A stretch of DNA of 13,640 nt from Anaerolineales bacterium UBA5797. GTDB taxonomy: Bacteria > Chloroflexota > Anaerolineae > Anaerolineales > Villigracilaceae. Where the stretch lies: contig DIDP01000058.1 in NCBI GenBank assembly GCA_002418205.1, forward strand, positions 16,219-29,858. The letters are read 5' to 3'. Positions 1 through 5,656 of this stretch are shown one piece after another. The notes beneath the pieces were generated by a model, which saw only the letters and a program-made list of their open reading frames with translations, searched no databases and was not told the origin of the DNA. How positions within the stretch are numbered: the stretch's first letter is position 1; each line of letters starts with the position of its first letter. Position numbers and translations under genes: made by a program.

Positions 1-377
1 TCGTCCATGGTCATGTGCGGTTTGTGTTCGAGCGCGGCGCGGATGTGCTTGTAATAGGTGACGTTGTCCTCGCCTTTGATCGCAAACGTGGGAATCTCGA
101 ACTGGTTTACCAACGCCGCGGCGACATCATCCTGAGTCGAAAGCGGGTTGGAAGCGGTGAGGACGATGTCCGCGCCGCCCTCCTGCAGCGTGACCATCAG
201 GTTGGCGGTCTCGGTGGTCACATGCAGACACGCCGAAACGCGCAACCCTTTGAGCGGCTTCTCCTTCTTGAAGCGCTCGCGGATCTGGCGCAGGACGGGC
301 ATTTCGCGCTCCGCCCAATCCATGCGGCGGCGTCCGCCTTCCGCCTGGTTGATGTCCTTGATATCGTAATTACTCAT
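1..377 (-). CDS. ahcY: Adenosylhomocysteinase, N-terminal part (cut by window edge)
   Basis: AhcY reversibly hydrolyses S-adenosylhomocysteine to adenosine and homocysteine in the cytosol, relieving product inhibition of SAM-dependent methyltransferases. Only the first 125 codons are present; the frame runs open off the left edge. The visible part has the family opening (MSNYDIKDINQAEGGRRRMD), the SACLHVTTETANL segment at about residues 48-60 and the substrate-loop signature NPLSTQDDVAAAL at about 77-89. These match the archaeal/thermophile-like branch rather than the E. coli type as far as I can judge. The start at 377 is supported by a GAAGGAG ribosome binding site 6 nt upstream. It lies 91 nt downstream of adoK on the same strand, so the enzyme that makes adenosine sits beside the kinase that removes it. 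The NAD-binding C-terminal half lies outside the window. Confidence 0.95.
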   Translation of the reverse strand, partial: MSNYDIKDINQAEGGRRRMDWAEREMPVLRQIRERFKKEKPLKGLRVSACLHVTTETANLMVTLQEGGADIVLTASNPLSTQDDVAAALVNQFEIPTFAIKGEDNVTYYKHIRAALEHKPHMTMD

Positions 378-402
378 GTAATGCTCCTTCGATTTTCATA
401 AT

Positions 403-461
403 CCGGGAATCGCGATTTATAATTTTTAGAGGACGGGACGATTCCCAATTCCCGATTCCCC
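403..461. repeat. Heptamer tandem repeat with inverted partner between adoK and ahcY
   Basis: Three tandem heptamers of the form (G/A)ATTCCC occupy 440-460. An inverted copy, GGGAATCG, lies at 405-412 and can pair with CGATTCCC at 439-446 or 453-460. The 26-nt interval from 413 to 438 is A/T-rich and would form the loop. There is no clean U-tract, so I do not call it a terminator. It could be an intergenic repeat or a leader hairpin of ahcY. Confidence 0.5.
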
Positions 462-468
462 GTTTTGG

Positions 469-1425
469 CTAACTCAACAACACATCCAACCTGCCGCCAT
501 CGTCGAAATGCTTCCTGAACCTCTCGACGAATTCCCTCCTTGTGTAACTGTGGCTTTGTGTCCCTTTTTGTTCGAGGCAATAGACAGCCGCGAGAGAACC
601 GATTTCGCCGCACAGCTTCCAGTCGAAGTTGCGCGAGTACCCTGCCAGAAATCCGCCGCGAAAAGCATCGCCAACGCCGGTGGGATCGACGATCCCATCC
701 TCAGGGACGGTTGGGATGTGGACTGTGTCGCCTTCCATATACAGGTCTGCGCCATCCTTGCCGCGGGTAATGACCAGCACTTTGACGTGATCAAGGATCT
801 GGTCCAGGCTCCAGCCGGTCTTTTTGGAGATGAGCCCGAACTCGTAATCGTTACAGAACAGGAACTGTGCGCCTTCCATGTCACGCGCCAGTTCGCTTCC
901 CTCGAGACGAAGGACCTGCTGGCTGGGATCATAAAAATATGGAATCCCCAATTCACGGCTCTCGGCGGGGAACTTCATCATCGCATCGGGCGAACTCGGA
1001 GAGACGACCACAAGGTCCGGCTTGAAATTCAATTCCTTCAAGGATTGCGAAGCGGAGTGTGCCATCGCTCCGGGGTAGAAGGATGCAATTTGCGCGGAGA
1101 CCCGATCCGTGGTCGCGAAGAACGAGGCGGTAAATTCGCCGGGAATCACTTTCATCAGTGAAGTGTCCACGCCCTTGGATTCGAGCCAGTTACGATAGTC
1201 GAGAAAATCCTCGCCCACGGTCGCCATCACGCGTGGTTTCTCCCCAAGCAACGCCATCGAATAGGCAATGTTCGGCGCAATACCGCCGCGTTGTTTGGTC
1301 ATGCCATCGACCAAAAATGAAAGACTGATCGAAGCCAGTCGTTCGGGAAGGATCTGTTCGTGGAAATGACCGGGAAAGGTCATCAGGTAATCGTAGGCAA
1401 CTGAGCCGGTAAGCAGAATATCCAT
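469..1425 (-). CDS. adoK: Adenosine kinase (PfkB family, mycobacterial AdoK type)
   Basis: This 318-residue PfkB/ribokinase-fold enzyme is predicted to phosphorylate adenosine to AMP with ATP. The N-terminal pattern (TGSVAYDYLM, SLSFLVD), SFYPGAM (about 116-122), DPSQQ (166-170) and NDYE (192-195) follow the Mycobacterium tuberculosis adenosine kinase closely as I remember it. The PfkB signature DPTGVGDAFRGGF lies at 247-259, with the presumed catalytic base D253 in the GxGD anion hole. GGIAPNIA at 47-54 is the substrate-side glycine motif. The length is normal. The start at 1425 has an AGAGG ribosome binding site 6 nt upstream. Placement before ahcY supports the adenosine-clearing role, since pulling adenosine away drives SAH hydrolysis. 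Another purine nucleoside or sugar substrate is possible but less likely given the motif match. Confidence 0.93.
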   Translation of the reverse strand: MDILLTGSVAYDYLMTFPGHFHEQILPERLASISLSFLVDGMTKQRGGIAPNIAYSMALLGEKPRVMATVGEDFLDYRNWLESKGVDTSLMKVIPGEFTASFFATTDRVSAQIASFYPGAMAHSASQSLKELNFKPDLVVVSPSSPDAMMKFPAESRELGIPYFYDPSQQVLRLEGSELARDMEGAQFLFCNDYEFGLISKKTGWSLDQILDHVKVLVITRGKDGADLYMEGDTVHIPTVPEDGIVDPTGVGDAFRGGFLAGYSRNFDWKLCGEIGSLAAVYCLEQKGTQSHSYTRREFVERFRKHFDDGGRLDVLLS

Positions 1426-1435
1426 TCAAGACCTC

Positions 1436-1510
1436 TGTCATTGCGAGGAGCGTTTGCTGCGACGAAGCAATCTTTACCGTAAGGAGACCGCTTCTCGAAG
1501 ACTCGCAACA
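1436..1510. repeat. Degenerate palindromic intergenic repeat upstream of adoK
   Basis: Starting at TGTCATTGCGAGGAG (1436-1450) and running through GACGAAGCAATCT (1461-1473), this is one arm of a repeat type I have seen in many draft genomes of environmental bacteria. The expected opposite arm is present only in decayed form (GGAGACCGCTTC, then ACTCGCAACA, 1483-1510). An inner ATTGC/GCAAT pairing is also possible. Its outer end at 1436 abuts the ribosome binding site of adoK, so a transcript would carry it as a 5' leader hairpin. Confidence 0.6.
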
Positions 1511-1516
1511 CTTGCA

Positions 1517-1534
1517 CCTGCATTTCAGTGCAGG
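1517..1534. repeat. Small perfect hairpin in the adoK upstream region
   Basis: CCTGCA (1517-1522) and TGCAGG (1529-1534) form a 6-bp stem around a 6-nt loop. Flanking CAC/GTG could extend it across a bulge. It lies between the M50 terminator and the palindromic repeat. No U-tract follows on either strand. Function unknown. Confidence 0.4.
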
Positions 1535-1556
1535 CGTGACATAACCTGTTCGCACT

Positions 1557-1583
1557 AAAAGGCGTGGCGCTGAGCGCCACGCC
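1557..1583 (-). terminator. Intrinsic terminator of the mtnA-M50 protease operon
   Basis: A perfect 10-bp stem (GGCGTGGCGC at 1561-1570 and its complement at 1574-1583) closes a 3-nt loop. Read on the minus strand, the stem is followed at once by TTTTAG (1560-1555). It lies about 75 nt past the protease stop codon, so it should end the mtnA-protease transcript and isolate adoK from it. Confidence 0.88.
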
Positions 1584-1656
1584 AATGATCGTGCGGACAA
1601 AAGTTTATCACGGCATAACCGGATTGTCTAGAAATTATGATTACAAAATTTGTCGA

Positions 1657-2418
1657 TCAGAACCTGCCACCAGAACGACCCTGCAAATATTGATAACTTT
1701 GAAATGCAAGAAGCCCGAACAACAGCGCCATGAAGATGCTTCGCAGGAGTATCAAACCGATCAATGCCATCAATCCGCCCGCGATCACAGACAGCAGAAG
1801 GGACTTCCGCATGCCATCCAGTGGATCAACCTGAATGAGGATATTTCGCGCCACATTTCCGCCATCCAGGGGAATGACCGGAACGAGATTGACCAAACCC
1901 CAGAAGACATTGACCCATAACAACATGGAGACCAGCACGGCAACCACCCTGCCGCCGAATGGGACGATTGCCGTCAGCGGCAGTGGGATGAGACCAAATA
2001 ACCACGTAGTTGCAACCGATCCGCCGGCAAGCAAAACACCGGCAATGATCACTCCGGCAAACAGAAAACCGGAAACCGGTCCCGCAAGAGAAATGAAGAT
2101 TTGCTGTGATGGAGTCGGCTCAACGTTCGCCCAGCCGCTTCCCCAGGATACAGGTTCGGGAATGGTCAAGCCGCCCGAGAAATGAAGAACGATCCGCGAG
2201 GGTTGTCCATAGCGACGAAATGCGAAGGCATGTCCCAGTTCGTGGATGAGGATCGATATGAAAATAACGAAGACCCAGACCGGGAGGAGAAGGATATCGC
2301 CCGAGGAACCCAGCAGGAGCGCCACCAGCCAGAACAACGGATGGACGCTGACAGGGATCCCCGCAACCGAAAAACGAAGATCATATTGCGTGGGAGGAGG
2401 CGGTTGAAAGAGCATCAT
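1657..2418 (-). CDS. Site-2-protease-like M50 family membrane metalloprotease
   Basis: A 253-residue integral membrane zinc metallopeptidase of the S2P/SpoIVFB/rhizome-like M50 class. Such enzymes cut substrates inside or near the membrane. The zinc motif HELGH is at residues 59-63 within a hydrophobic helix, and the second motif NLVPVIPLDGG, carrying the third zinc ligand D185, is at 177-187. Five to six hydrophobic segments are visible. I see no PDZ or CBS domain, so this is a minimal core. The start at 2418 overlaps the mtnA stop by 4 nt (ATGA), with GGAGAGG inside the end of mtnA as ribosome binding site; a second in-frame ATG follows directly. Translational coupling to mtnA is therefore likely, although no functional link between the two is known. 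The substrate cannot be deduced. Confidence 0.9.
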   Translation of the reverse strand: MMLFQPPPPTQYDLRFSVAGIPVSVHPLFWLVALLLGSSGDILLLPVWVFVIFISILIHELGHAFAFRRYGQPSRIVLHFSGGLTIPEPVSWGSGWANVEPTPSQQIFISLAGPVSGFLFAGVIIAGVLLAGGSVATTWLFGLIPLPLTAIVPFGGRVVAVLVSMLLWVNVFWGLVNLVPVIPLDGGNVARNILIQVDPLDGMRKSLLLSVIAGGLMALIGLILLRSIFMALLFGLLAFQSYQYLQGRSGGRF

Positions 2419-3470
2419 TCCAGCCTCTCCCCCAGCACGGCTTTCCGCAAATTGACCTCGAACGGTGGATGGACCACGCCGTTCTCCGTGACGATCCCAG
2501 TGACCAGACGGTTCGGCGTCACATCGAAAGCAATGTTGCGGGCTTTGGCGTTCTGCGGGGCAACCCGCTCGCCCATGAACTCCAGACCGAGCACCTCCTG
2601 CGGATCGCGTTCCTCGATAGGGATCAAATCTCCAGAGGCAAGGGAAAGGTCAACCGTGGAGGTGGGGACAACGGGATAAAAAGGCACACCGTTGTCAAAC
2701 GCGGCGAGCGCCAGCATATACGTGCCGATCTTGTTCGCCACATCACCATTGGCGGCGGTGCGGTCGGAGCCGACAAAACATTTTTTCACCACCCCAGCCT
2801 TCAGGAAATACCCAGCAGTGTTATCGGGGATGATCTCATAGGGAATGCCATATTGTTCCAGTTCCCAGGCGGTGAGACGCGCACCCTGCAAGCGCGGGCG
2901 GGTTTCATCCACGAGGACATGAATACGCTTGCCCTGTTCATGTGCGGTACGGATGACGCCCAACGCAGTGCCCCAATCCACCGTCGCCAGCGCGCCGGTG
3001 TTGCAATGGTGGATGACCGTGTCGCCGTCATCGATCAACTTTGCGCCATGCTCCGCCATGCGCTTGTTGATCTCCACATCTTCATCGGCGATGCGCTGGG
3101 CTTCCTCGAGAACACACTGACAGACTTCGTCTGCGTTTCTTTCGCCCTTCAAGCTGTCTGCCACGCCCATGACTCTATCCACCGCCCAAGCCAGGTTGAC
3201 CGCGGTGGGGCGCGCCGATTTCAAAGTGTTGGAAGCGGCTTGTAGATCGTCGAGCAGGTCGCGGGTCGAGGAGGAGGCGGATTCATATCCCGCCAGCGCA
3301 AGCCCGAACGCGGCGGCGGCTCCAATGGCAGGCGCGCCGCGCACGACCATATCCTTGATCGCGTGCGCAACGGATTTATGATCCTTGTACGATAAGATCT
3401 CGAACCGGCCGGGCAGGATACGCTGGTCTATCATCTTGAGCTGGTTGTCTTCCCAGAATACTGTTCTCAT
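2415..3470 (-). CDS. mtnA: Methylthioribose-1-phosphate isomerase
   Basis: MtnA converts 5-methylthioribose-1-phosphate to 5-methylthioribulose-1-phosphate in the methionine salvage pathway, downstream of methylthioadenosine breakdown. The 351-residue length is typical. Visible family landmarks are RGAPAIG at 44-50, HHCNTGALAT around 154-163 with the presumed catalytic C156, DETRPRLQGARLTAWEL around 188-204, and VGSDR with the presumed catalytic D236 followed by ANGDVANKIGTY. This distinguishes it from eIF2B-type relatives that lack the Cys/Asp pair. The start at 3470 has no ribosome binding site and lies only about 7 nt from a TAAAAT box, suggesting a leaderless message. No mtnP, mtnK or later salvage genes are in the window. 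It is the first gene of a two-gene operon with the M50 protease. Confidence 0.95.
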   Translation of the reverse strand: MRTVFWEDNQLKMIDQRILPGRFEILSYKDHKSVAHAIKDMVVRGAPAIGAAAAFGLALAGYESASSSTRDLLDDLQAASNTLKSARPTAVNLAWAVDRVMGVADSLKGERNADEVCQCVLEEAQRIADEDVEINKRMAEHGAKLIDDGDTVIHHCNTGALATVDWGTALGVIRTAHEQGKRIHVLVDETRPRLQGARLTAWELEQYGIPYEIIPDNTAGYFLKAGVVKKCFVGSDRTAANGDVANKIGTYMLALAAFDNGVPFYPVVPTSTVDLSLASGDLIPIEERDPQEVLGLEFMGERVAPQNAKARNIAFDVTPNRLVTGIVTENGVVHPPFEVNLRKAVLGERLE

Positions 3471-3477
3471 GGGTTTT

Positions 3478-3507
3478 ATTTTACATCATGTGCTGAAATC
3501 AAGACAA
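3478..3507 (-). promoter_or_regulatory. Putative mtnA promoter (leaderless type)
   Basis: On the minus strand TTGTCT (3507-3502) and TAAAAT (3483-3478) are separated by 18 bp. The predicted start point falls at about position 3471, next to the mtnA ATG at 3470, and there is no Shine-Dalgarno sequence in between. Confidence 0.5.
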
Positions 3508-3518
3508 AAATCACATGA
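3486..3518. promoter_or_regulatory. Candidate operator dyad in the mtnA/corrinoid divergent region
   Basis: TCATGTG (3486-3492) and CACATGA (3512-3518) are perfect 7-bp inverted half-sites separated by 19 bp. The dyad overlaps the spacer and -35 of the mtnA promoter and the edge of the opposing promoter, so a dimeric regulator bound there could affect both directions. A chance palindrome is possible. The binding factor is unknown. Confidence 0.35.
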
Positions 3519-3543
3519 CTTGTCAGGTGTGTTGTGCAATAAT
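3515..3543 (+). promoter_or_regulatory. Putative promoter of the corrinoid/methyltransferase operon
   Basis: ATGACT (3515-3520) and AATAAT (3538-3543) are 17 bp apart, matching 4/6 and 5/6 of the sigma-70 consensus. The implied leader of about 36 nt contains the AAGGAGA site of the first gene. Confidence 0.4.
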
Positions 3544-3585
3544 TGGGCATGAAAATCCATGGTCAAATTGGAGAAGGAGATCAGT

Positions 3586-4233
3586 ATGTCCGATGAATTA
3601 TTGAAGGCGATGGCGCAAAGCATCATCGACGGGGAAGCGGAGGTCGCCGCGGATCTGGCGAAGCAGTCCATTTCGGCGGGGATGGACCCGCTGGATTCCA
3701 TCACAAAGGGATATGTCGCGGGGGTCAACGAGGTGGGTGATAGTTACGCCTGCGGCAATGTATTCCTACCGGAACTGGTAATGGCGGGCGAGGCGATGAA
3801 GGCCGCCATTGCCGTGCTGGAGCCGGAGCTTAAAAAGAAGGGAGCCTCGCGCGAGGTGTTGGGCAGGGTGGTGCTCGCAACCGTCGAAGGCGACATCCAT
3901 GAGATCGGCAAGTCGCTGGTGGGGACGATGCTCACTGCTTCGGGGTTCGAGGTGTTTGACCTGGGCGTGAACGTGCCCGCAGATCAGATCATCGCCAAGG
4001 CGGAAGAGGTGAACGCGGACATCGTTGGGTTGAGCGCCCTGCTCACCACGACGATGGTCAGGCAGAAGGAGGTCATCGAGGCGATGGACAAGAAGGGCAT
4101 GCGCAACAAGACGCATGTAATGGTCGGCGGCGCGCCCGTGACGAAGGACTGGGTGCAGAAGATCGAAGCGGACGGCTACAGCGAAGATGCCGTCGGGGCG
4201 GTCAACGCGGCGAAGAATTTGATGAAGGGATAA
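3586..4233 (+). CDS. Corrinoid (B12-binding) methyl-carrier protein
   Basis: A 215-residue stand-alone methyl carrier of the MtaC/MtbC/MtvC type, which shuttles a methyl group on the cobalt of a bound corrinoid between two methyltransferases. Residues 1-85 form the helical cap domain. Residues 90-215 form the Rossmann-like B12-binding domain: EGDIHEIG at 101-108 is the DxHxxG motif with H105 as lower axial cobalt ligand, SALLTTT at 150-156 is the SxL motif, and VGGAPVT at 180-186 is the GG motif. The ending ADGYSEDAVGAVNAAK is typical. I place the start at 3586 because AAGGAGA (3574-3580) sits 5 nt upstream; an in-frame ATG at 3559 has no such site. It is first in an operon with a methyltetrahydrofolate methyltransferase and diverges from mtnA. 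Confidence 0.93.
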   Translation: MSDELLKAMAQSIIDGEAEVAADLAKQSISAGMDPLDSITKGYVAGVNEVGDSYACGNVFLPELVMAGEAMKAAIAVLEPELKKKGASREVLGRVVLATVEGDIHEIGKSLVGTMLTASGFEVFDLGVNVPADQIIAKAEEVNADIVGLSALLTTTMVRQKEVIEAMDKKGMRNKTHVMVGGAPVTKDWVQKIEADGYSEDAVGAVNAAKNLMKG

Positions 4234-4248
4234 CACTTTATCTTCACA

Positions 4249-4378
4249 TGTCATTCTGAGGAGCGGAGCGACGAAGAATCTCTAATAACATAGTGGGAGA
4301 CTCTTCGGTCGCCTATGGTTTCGATACGGGCGGGAAGAACACTCGCCCTACTCAACCAACGGCTTCCTCAGAGTGACA
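4249..4378. repeat. Composite palindromic repeat with a second repeat nested inside
   Basis: The outer element begins TGTCATTCTGAGGAGC (4249-4264) and continues to GAAGAATCTC (4273-4282). Its opposite arm begins GAGACTCTTCGGTCGC (4297-4312) and is completed by TTCCTCAGAGTGACA (4364-4378). The right arm is interrupted at 4313-4363 by a different palindrome, TGGTTTCGATACG (4316-4328) then GGGCG/CGCCC stem and CTACTCAACCAACGG (4348-4362). A related copy of the inner element lies at 6024-6060. The outer element's end is followed directly by the ribosome binding region of the methyltransferase gene. Confidence 0.75.
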
Positions 4379-4389
4379 GAAGAGGTTCC

Positions 4390-5253
4390 ATGAAAACAAC
4401 CATCAGCAGTAAAACGAAAAAAGCGACCATCAGCACAGATGGTCCGTTTACGGTCATCGGCGAGAAGATCAACCCCACGGGGCGCAAGAAACTCGCGGCG
4501 GCGTTGCAGGAGGGGAATTTCGATTACGTGCGCGATCTGGCGAGAAAGCAGATCGAAGCGGGCGCGGACATCCTGGATGTCAACGTGGGCATGGCAGGCA
4601 CGGATGATGTTGATTACCTGCCAAAGATCGTGAAGATGCTCGTCGATGAATTCGATATCCCACTTTGTATCGATACGCCGAACCCGAAGGCGCTGGCTGC
4701 TGCCCTCCCTCTCGTGCAGGGACGGGCGCTGGTCAACTCGGTCAACGGCGAGGAAAAGTCGCTGGAGGCGGTCCTGCCGCTGGTCAAGGAACACGGCGCG
4801 GCGGTCATCGGCTTGACCATCGGCGAAGGCGGCATCTCGAACGACCCTGAGGTGCGTCTCGCCGCGGCGGCGAAGATCATCGAACGCGCCGGTAAACTCG
4901 GCATCCCCCCTGAGGATATCGTCATCGACCCGCTCGTGATGACCGTCGGTGCGGACAGCAACGCCGGGCTGGTCACGTTGACCACCATCGAAATGGTACG
5001 GCGCGAGTTCGGCGTCAACGTCAATCTCGGCGCGAGCAACGTCTCGTTTGGTCTGCCCGAGCGGGACGTGATTAACCAGGCTTTCCTGGCGCTTGCCATC
5101 GGCGCGGGCGCGACCTGCGCCATCACAGACCCGATGAAGTACAGCCTAGCCATCAAAGCCATTGATCTCTTACGCGGACGGGACAGTTACGGAGCAAAGT
5201 ATTTGAAGTATTACCGGGCGCACGCGCCGGAAGCGGTTCCACCCAAAGTTTGA
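4390..5253 (+). CDS. Methyltetrahydrofolate:corrinoid protein methyltransferase
   Basis: A 287-residue TIM-barrel pterin-binding enzyme (dihydropteroate synthase fold, AcsE/MtgA/MtvD type) predicted to move a methyl group between 5-methyltetrahydrofolate and the cobalt of the upstream corrinoid protein. Family motifs are GEKINPTGR at 24-32, DVNVG at 63-67, DTPN at 95-98, NSVNGE at 116-121, DPLVM at 180-184 and SNVSFGLP at 216-223; the Asn of the last motif corresponds to the folate-contacting Asn of AcsE and MetH. The length suits AcsE-like enzymes (about 260-290). I place the start at 4390: an earlier in-frame ATG at 4315 lies inside a palindromic repeat. AGAGG (4381-4385) is a ribosome binding site with short spacing. 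True dihydropteroate synthase is unlikely given SNVSFGLP and the corrinoid neighbour. Confidence 0.92.
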   Translation: MKTTISSKTKKATISTDGPFTVIGEKINPTGRKKLAAALQEGNFDYVRDLARKQIEAGADILDVNVGMAGTDDVDYLPKIVKMLVDEFDIPLCIDTPNPKALAAALPLVQGRALVNSVNGEEKSLEAVLPLVKEHGAAVIGLTIGEGGISNDPEVRLAAAAKIIERAGKLGIPPEDIVIDPLVMTVGADSNAGLVTLTTIEMVRREFGVNVNLGASNVSFGLPERDVINQAFLALAIGAGATCAITDPMKYSLAIKAIDLLRGRDSYGAKYLKYYRAHAPEAVPPKV

Positions 5254-5266
5254 TAACTGATGTTAC

Positions 5267-5327
5267 GAACCGTCCCGAAGGTTTGGGTAAAAAACAAGCC
5301 CGTTTCACAAGAACCTTCGGGACGTTC
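5267..5327. repeat. Long inverted repeat downstream of the methyltransferase gene
   Basis: CGTCCCGAAGGTT (5271-5283) is perfectly repeated in inverse at 5312-5324. With GAAC before and GTTC after, and one bulged C (5270/5271), the arms extend to 16-17 bp. The 28-nt loop contains an A-run. No U-tract follows on either strand, so it resembles a REP/MITE-like element or an mRNA 3'-end stabiliser more than a standard terminator. Confidence 0.65.
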
Positions 5328-5352
5328 TGCACAAGGCGAGTTAATGAGTTGG

Positions 5353-5394
5353 AAGAGATCTGATAAATTCAACGCAAGTATCAGGTCTCTTTTA
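5353..5394 (+). terminator. Intrinsic terminator of the corrinoid/methyltransferase operon
   Basis: AAGAGATCTGATA (5353-5365) pairs with TATCAGGTCTCTT (5379-5391) with one G-U wobble. The loop is 13 nt, and the run CTCTTTTATA continues past the stem. It lies 100 nt after the methyltransferase stop and only 11 nt before the next start codon. Confidence 0.75.
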
Positions 5395-5398
5395 TAAT
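5393..5398 (+). promoter_or_regulatory. Consensus -10 box of a leaderless gene
   Basis: A perfect TATAAT at 5393-5398 places the transcription start at or beside the ATG at 5405, and no Shine-Dalgarno sequence precedes that ATG. The -35 region is weak (best is TTCAAC at 5368-5373, 19-bp spacer) and lies in the loop of the terminator. Confidence 0.5.
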
Positions 5399-5404
5399 CC
5401 GAGC

Positions 5405-5656
5405 ATGCCAACAAACCTCCTCATCAACATCCTCGGCTGGACGGGTTCGATCCTGTACCTGCTGGCGTATGCGCTGGTCTCTGCGAAGAAGACCGAGGGC
5501 GATTCGCTGCTTTATCAGGGCATCAACATCCTGGCGGGCATCCTGCTCGTCGTTTACACGCTCGCCTTGCAGGCCTACGCAACCACGGGTCTCAACGCCA
5601 TCTGGGTCGCCATCGGTGTGTTCACACTGGGTCGAAAATGGCTTACACGAAACTGA
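5405..5656 (+). CDS. Small membrane protein, CBU_0592-like
   Basis: An 83-residue protein with three hydrophobic helices (about residues 7-25, 38-58 and 63-78). The pattern GWTGSILYLLAYALVS, then LYQGINILAGILLVVYTL, then LNAIWVAIGVFTL resembles the CBU_0592-like domain, a small three-helix inner membrane family of unknown function. The start is taken from the TATAAT box 6 nt upstream; there is no ribosome binding site. It overlaps the next gene by 19 nt in another frame, suggesting coupled translation. Function cannot be deduced; the family often appears beside unrelated genes. Confidence 0.8.
   Translation: MPTNLLINILGWTGSILYLLAYALVSAKKTEGDSLLYQGINILAGILLVVYTLALQAYATTGLNAIWVAIGVFTLGRKWLTRN

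Noticed and set aside
440..463. G-quadruplex on the minus strand in the heptamer array
   Set aside because: Only three suitable G-runs are present.
378..468. SAM or SAH riboswitch before ahcY
   Set aside because: The 91-nt gap contains repeats and a ribosome binding site but no recognisable riboswitch core; mtnA has almost no leader at all.
4315..4389. Upstream in-frame ATG extending the methyltransferase by 25 residues
   Set aside because: The extension is translated from the palindromic repeat and lacks family similarity; the ATG at 4390 has a ribosome binding site and fits the family length.
4670..4679. TCGATACGCC inside the methyltransferase gene resembling the inner repeat
   Set aside because: Only ten bases match, the rest of the element is absent, and the codons encode the conserved IDTPN motif.
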